64,000 nucleotides of DNA from Theocolax elegans. Lineage: Eukaryota; Arthropoda; Insecta; Hymenoptera; Cerocephalidae. This document shows positions 58,701-64,000 of this stretch, one piece after another (the first letter of the stretch is position 1; the number at the start of each line of letters is the position of its first letter). Position numbers and translations under genes: made by a program. The DNA lies in assembly GCA_026168455.1 (NCBI GenBank), contig CM047426.1:26905058-26969057 (forward strand). Direction: 5' to 3'. The notes beneath the pieces are model-generated. The model ran no database searches. It was not told the origin of the DNA and saw only the letters and a list, made by a program, of their open reading frames with translations.

Positions 58701-60007
58701 ATTTCTTATCAAGTCGAATCAGTTACTCGATTATTAAATTCAATTAATTGATTTCACCTTTGAAATAATCTTTCTAATATCGAATTTCTAATATCGAAAT
58801 CAACTTTGCCAAAAACATTTTTAATCTCATTAGATTTTTCTTTTGGTTTTGACTTACTCAGTGAAAGACACTTTAAAGTTAAGAACTAAGAAGGTTAAAA
58901 GTGGCTTCTAAATTTATAAGTACCACGGAGCAGCTGATTTAATTCTAATAAATGGGCGATCATGAACTTCCATTTCAATGGAAAAATCGTTTCATCGCAA
59001 AGAAGAAATTGGAAACATTTTTTAGTTATTTTTATTGAAACTGTTTATTTTATAGTTAGGAAATGAAATTAATTTCCACCAGGAATGTTTCGTTTCTTTT
59101 AAACTCATTTTTTTATCACTTTCGTATCATCATTTTTTAAATGACTTACCTAAACGAACCCGGAATAGAGACGAGTTCACCGTGAAAAAATCACGTACCA
59201 TAGTCACGGAAATTGGAGATTAATCAACGTCGATTGGCCAGACGTCGAATCGTCAAGCTTTCGCGAACAGGCACAGCTTATTTCCGTCCGTGGACGTGTC
59301 CCTTTTTCAAGGTGAGCTTGAACACTAATTGAAACCGGCGACGTTTTGCGTCGGTCACACTCAAATTGACCTTCGCGGAGTAACAACATACTTTGTTCTT
59401 TCCCAGGTATCGTGCTTAAACTCTAATCTTCGACCATAATCTGAATAATTTCTTTCTTATGTACCTTTACTTTTCAAGACGGTAAAAAAACCAAATGTTT
59501 AAATCTGAACGGGTAGAGAATATTTTATGGGTCATTCAAATTAATAAACGACGCATAGCCCATAGTCACTATATCTCCTATCCCGTTTAAAAAAATTTTT
59601 TGAAAAATATTTTAAAGTATAATGATTATCATTGTCAATGGTAATTATAACTGCATGCATACACTGCATGCAAAACTTGAATATATAAAATAATTTGTAG
59701 ATTTATGTACGTAGGTGTATTTCACAATTTAAAAGAAACATAAAAATAATTAAACATTTATTTATCCTGTTTTACATAGATAATATATACAAGTAAAGTA
59801 ATATTTTTTTCGGAAAAGAAAAAATAGTCAGTTGAATATTCCAGTAGTTCCCCTTTAACACTGTATCGCAACACTGTAATATTTTGGACAAATACTTAAG
59901 CATCTTAATGCTTAGGTTATAAAAGAATTCCTTGTCTTATAATCTACTTTTATAGAATATCATTATTCATAAAACTGTTGACATATATTATTTGAAAATG
60001 TAAACAT
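55787..60007. other. 4.2 kb region without recognised genes
   Basis: AT-rich, with CpG-richer patches at 56560-56720, 57780-57900 and 59150-59400. At 59405 a fair 3' splice site, TTTGTTCTTTCCCAG, is followed by GTATCG, a weaker relative of the sites at 24239 and 60041. Frames at 57035-57229 (+) and 59204-59389 (-) are unassigned. Confidence 0.4.
56286..56307. repeat. (AC)n microsatellite
   Basis: Eleven AC units followed by ATACACATTG. Confidence 0.9.
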
Positions 60008-60086
60008 CTTCGTAATCGTTGTTTTATTTTTCTGTTTCAGGTAAATATGTAACCACTTCTATGTTGCCTACTACAATATTTATTAC
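60008..60086 (+). promoter_or_regulatory. Candidate recursive splice site with short RS-exon
   Basis: GTTTTATTTTTCTGTTTCAG (AG at 60039-60040) is followed directly by GTAAATATG. The strong 3' splice site thus abuts a plausible 5' splice site, as at ratchet points. A second, near-consensus 5' splice site, AC|GTGAGTC, follows 46 bases later (60086/60087). The last nine bases before the junction and the three after it are the same as at 24239. If it is instead a 46-base exon, only the frame starting at its third base is open. That is the frame that would follow on from the open frame of the 24239-24299 exon. Confidence 0.45.
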
Positions 60087-63000
60087 GTGAGTCTAATTAA
60101 TTTTTTAATTGATTCTAATAAGTATGGTTATAGACTTGTTTGTTGAATTAATTACTGATGATGAATTAAACTATAATACACTTAACATATATACTTATTA
60201 GGTTAAGGGTAGTTTTGACGAATACAATCGGATTTAATCTTAAATGAGGATTTACCTATTGTAAAATGATTCAATTCTCATAAGAAAATTATTTTAACAG
60301 GAAGTACAAAAGGAAAATATGAAGGATCATAGTAATTTCCCTATAATTATACAAAGATCAAAACTGTTATATAGAGAATTAGTAATCTTTCACGTAAAAG
60401 CAAATTATCCAGTACTTTAGAATTTTAACATCTGTAATTATTTTTCATTTTAAAATTACTAAATATGTCTTTCGTGGTTTATATTTTTAATTACATTATG
60501 TACTCGAAAGTCTAGTTAATTGCAATTAATTTCACTACTTTTTATTTTTAATATTAAAGAAAAGAGTAAAAAGCTTCTGTAAAACTGTCAGACCTCTTCA
60601 AACAAAAGATAAAACGAACAGTTCTATAACTCGTGCTTATATATCCAAACAGTAAATTTGTATTTATAATTATATGTATATTGTATAGTCTTGTAAGTCA
60701 CTATAAAAACCATTGGGTTTCACTCGCAATCATATTAGCTTTTATCAATTCAACAGCCCCTTGGTAATCGTACGGTGATTTTAAATCTCAACGCAGTTAA
60801 ATATCGTGATGGGTTCTTTTTTTATAAATTATTTAACGCTTGTGCACGCAGGTTTCCTCCTATCGATTATTCCTCTCGCGAGTCTCTTTTCTAGCCCTTT
60901 TCTTCCCAACCGAAGTGTGGCGCCATCCAGTGACGCGAAAATTGAGTACGATCGATTTCCTAGCTACTGCGTGGTGCTGCCATCCCTAATACCTCCTTTC
61001 TCGAGTGTATCCTGCGCTGCAACCATAGGAATCTACTTTCCAGAGCTCTACGTCGATATGCTCAGAGGGTGGGTTCGTTTTTCAGGGATTAGTGTGGTTA
61101 CAGCTTAATTAAGTATTGGGTGGTAAAACACTCCAGCCTGCAAATTCATATCAATCAGGAAGGATTAGGCAAATCTTTTCTATTTATTACACCTTTAAAA
61201 TTACTTTATCCTATTTAATTTATACATTACAGATTATTTTATTTTAACAGATTTAAATTAATAGTTACAATTTACAGATAATTTCATGAGGTTTTTCGCA
61301 TTAAAATTACAGATTTTTGTAAAACATTAGATATAGTATTTTTAATCTAAATTAAGATTAAATGTATTGATTTGTCTTTATTTACAAACATTAATGATTA
61401 AAATAAATGGTTAAATATTATTATTAATTTAACATAAATGTTAATTATAAATTTTATATTGTGGATATATTATATTTCCTACTCTCAGTCGATAAGCAGA
61501 GCGGTTGATTACTTTGCGTAGAGAGGGCACCCTCGAGTCGAATATCATATAGTTCGGGGCAATATAGCCGTAAAATTAATCTAATATCATTTACAGTTAG
61601 CTAAATTCATTGAGAACTCAAATAATAATAATAATAATAATAATATGATTGTACCTGCTTTGTAGATTATTCTTTTAATTAAGGAAATAAAGGTATTTCT
61701 GATAATTATAATCTTGAAACTGGATATTTAGGGTTGTTGTATATACTCTGTGCTAAAACGCTTTTCCTCTAATTTCTTTGTCACTTGAATCATTATAACC
61801 TCAAAGTTAAATATTTTTATCGATTCTCTTGGCTTTTAAAAAACTTTGTTTAATCTACAACTGATTTGTGTCACATTTGCAATATTTACGCAGATAAACG
61901 CGATTCAAACTTAATCTATATTTACAAACTGAAAAATAGCTTACAGCTCAACGATATTTGGGTTTTACTCCAATAAATAACTAGAAAGCAGGAAAAATTT
62001 TTTCGCTTGTTCTACTAAATTAATTTATTTTCTACTTATTATAGTACTATATTCGTATAGTATAAATCGAATACGATTTCTATTGAAAATAAATTCGAAT
62101 AATTCTTTAATTAATTTTTATATATCTTGTATAGTATTACTAATATTTGTAAATAAAATTGATACTCGAATAAGATTTCCCATTCTTTCGAATTTGCTAA
62201 ATATGTGAGGAAGTCATTAATAATGAAATGAAACTTTACTTTATATATCATTCGATGCAATGTTTTAAATAATGCCGTTTGTCTTATTTTTGATGTAACT
62301 AAATATATTATTTAAAAATCGATATTTGAAATTAAGATTTAAAATATCTTTGTTTAACCAACCAAAACATCGTGTTAAATTCTTGCGATTTCTCCCGACA
62401 ACATCATCCGCTTCCCTATCTCCGATTTTCGCCGTAAAAAAGCTCAAGCTCAACGCGTATCTTATCGGGCCACTTATCGGCTTATCGAACCGCCAGCAGT
62501 TTCTTCGCGTGTTATCTTTACTAGGACTTACGACGCATCTACATTTCTTTGACAATTTGAGAAATCAGATTTGCAAAATATATGACATAATGATGCAAGC
62601 TTTCCCGTGTCTTCTTAGAGGAGTTATTTTTTTGAAGTGCAGATATTGCATCACCTCTTACCGCTATATAGATGCAGTGTCACAACGTGAATGATTTATG
62701 AATAACAACAATATAAAATACTTCTGTAAATACGTATAGAATACACAATTAAATCGCCAGAGACGAATAATTAAAATGATTTATAGTATATTATTACCGC
62801 GAAATTCAGTTAGAGATTTATGCGGTTATGCGAGTTGGACAGTTACTCGTGAACGAAGCAAAAGTTTATGTAGAACAAATTGTGGCAACAAAAACTTAAT
62901 TTACTACGATGGTTTTCCTCGAGATAACTCTAAACGTTTAATTTTTGGAGTATATTCGAATTACAGCGAGCCCCAACATATTTTATTCTAACGGTATACC

Positions 63001-63959
63001 ATCGCAGAAAGTTATACTGTAAATTTTAAACAATTTCTCGATATTTAAATAGGTAACTCGCATTTGTCCTGAAAAAAATATGCTATTTATTTTTTTAATA
63101 TACTATTAATATCAGAATATTAATTACATTTCCATCGAACAGCTGGTACGAAGTAAATTATTAACGGCCAATTCGATAATTCTATTTCTCTTCTATTATA
63201 AACGGTAATCTCAGAATACTTTTATTTATTAACCTTTACGTAAAACATACGTATTTAGTGGCATAGTCAACGAATTAATAATTAATCACAGGAAAAATGA
63301 AAAAAGGTAAAATTAGACGGAGAGAAAAATATACTACAGATTAATATCAGGTATCTGTCTATAATAAAAACTGTAATATAAATTACACTTTTACAAGAAA
63401 ATATGTTTTACAAATTGTAATTTGTTAAAAAAATCTTTAATGTAGTAATATAAAGATTTAATGAAAATAACCCTAAAATATATGCGTGATTATTAAATGC
63501 AATGCTTATTAAACCTTTAGAAAAAAAGTACTTATATATGTTCAGAATATTTAACAATCGGTCGAACGAACCGCAACAACCAAACGTGGAGGCTTAAAAA
63601 TCAATAACCGAGCAGCCTCGAGCATTATTAACACCAATAACCCATCAAAATGAACCTTTCCATTCGTCTCTCTATATACAGTAGATATATCAATTTGCCA
63701 ACCGATCTGGAATACGATTCGACTGGTTAGAAAAAAAATTGATATTCTTTACAAGTCTGCGTTTTTACGTTTTACTGCAACGTCTATCATCGCTAAACTA
63801 TTAATCTTGTGTAATTACCACGCGAAAAATGATGATTCGAGAACTGCTCCGTAGAGAGGGTGCAGCGACTACCCGACGAGGTTACGCACGAGCAGCAGTT
63901 CCTTTTCGCGAAATAAAAACGATATGGGGCCGTGTTTGCGATCCCGGCATGTTGACATT
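60087..63959. other. 3.9 kb region without recognised genes
   Basis: AT-rich with CpG-richer patches at 60840-61080, 62390-62520 and 63840-63950. Frames at 60806-61108 (+), 62326-62694 (+), 62265-62555 (-) and 62776-62991 (+) have no recognisable domains. A lone GACGGAGAGAAAAAT after TA at 63316 resembles the left TIR of the CACGGAGAG family, without a visible right end in the window. Confidence 0.4.
61621..61644. repeat. (AAT)n microsatellite
   Basis: Eight AAT units. Confidence 0.9.
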
Positions 63960-64000
63960 TTGCGTGTGTCTATATAAAAGACACGACCGTCACGGATTAT
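63960..64000 (+). promoter_or_regulatory. Candidate TATA-box core promoter at window edge
   Basis: TATATAAAAG at 63971-63980 matches the TATA consensus. It follows a CpG-richer stretch (63840-63950) and lies 20-30 bases before the window ends, so a start site would fall at about 64000. The downstream gene is outside the window. Confidence 0.4.

Overview
The window looks like an intergenic or intronic stretch of an insect nuclear genome, most plausibly a hymenopteran and perhaps an ant. The background is very AT-rich, with short CpG-rich islands set in it. There are microsatellites, many short non-autonomous DNA transposons, decayed transposon genes and one 100-base run of N typical of a scaffold gap. 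A miniature LTR retroelement of a class reported from ants supports that placement, but the species cannot be named from the sequence. I found no protein-coding gene that I can identify with confidence. Almost all open frames are short (under about 120 codons) and lie in repeats or AT-rich DNA.

Layout. 1-6 kb: two kilobase-scale duplications. The first (716-2591) is a pair of ~790 bp direct repeats, each carrying a segment clearly derived from 5S rRNA. The second (3527-5961) is a head-to-tail tandem duplication that cuts through a DNA-transposon-like element and carries a tRNA-like (SINE) segment. 11-23 kb: a chain of terminal-inverted-repeat elements (11163, 13872, 15091, 18474, 19722, 21787), a decayed LINE fragment (16928-17191) and a long AAT microsatellite. 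24.2 kb and 60.0 kb: two closely similar plus-strand sites where a strong 3' splice site abuts a 5' splice site, as in recursive splicing of long introns. 26.4-27.2 kb: the main CpG island, a likely promoter and first exon, best read leftward. 33.6-34.4 kb: an intact, apparently very young terminal-repeat retroelement in miniature (TRIM). Its two 224 bp LTRs are identical and each contains a tRNA-like pol III promoter. 38-45 kb: further elements with TTAA or TTAA-like flanks, a pogo/Tigger-like transposase scrap and the N gap. 50-51 kb: old repeats. 54.0-54.7 kb: a 692 bp element with TA target duplication. 55.4-55.7 kb: a GC-rich block with an exon-like frame. The last 50 bases hold a strong TATA box.

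The genes do not form a pathway. The coherent stories are transposon biology and long-intron splicing. There are several MITE families, at least some with TTAA target sites (piggyBac-type), and two unrelated direct-repeat structures that each carry a pol III-type promoter relic (5S-like and tRNA-like). There may also be a very long plus-strand transcription unit spanning most of the window. All coordinates and motifs were read by eye; homology statements rest on motif recognition, not on searches.
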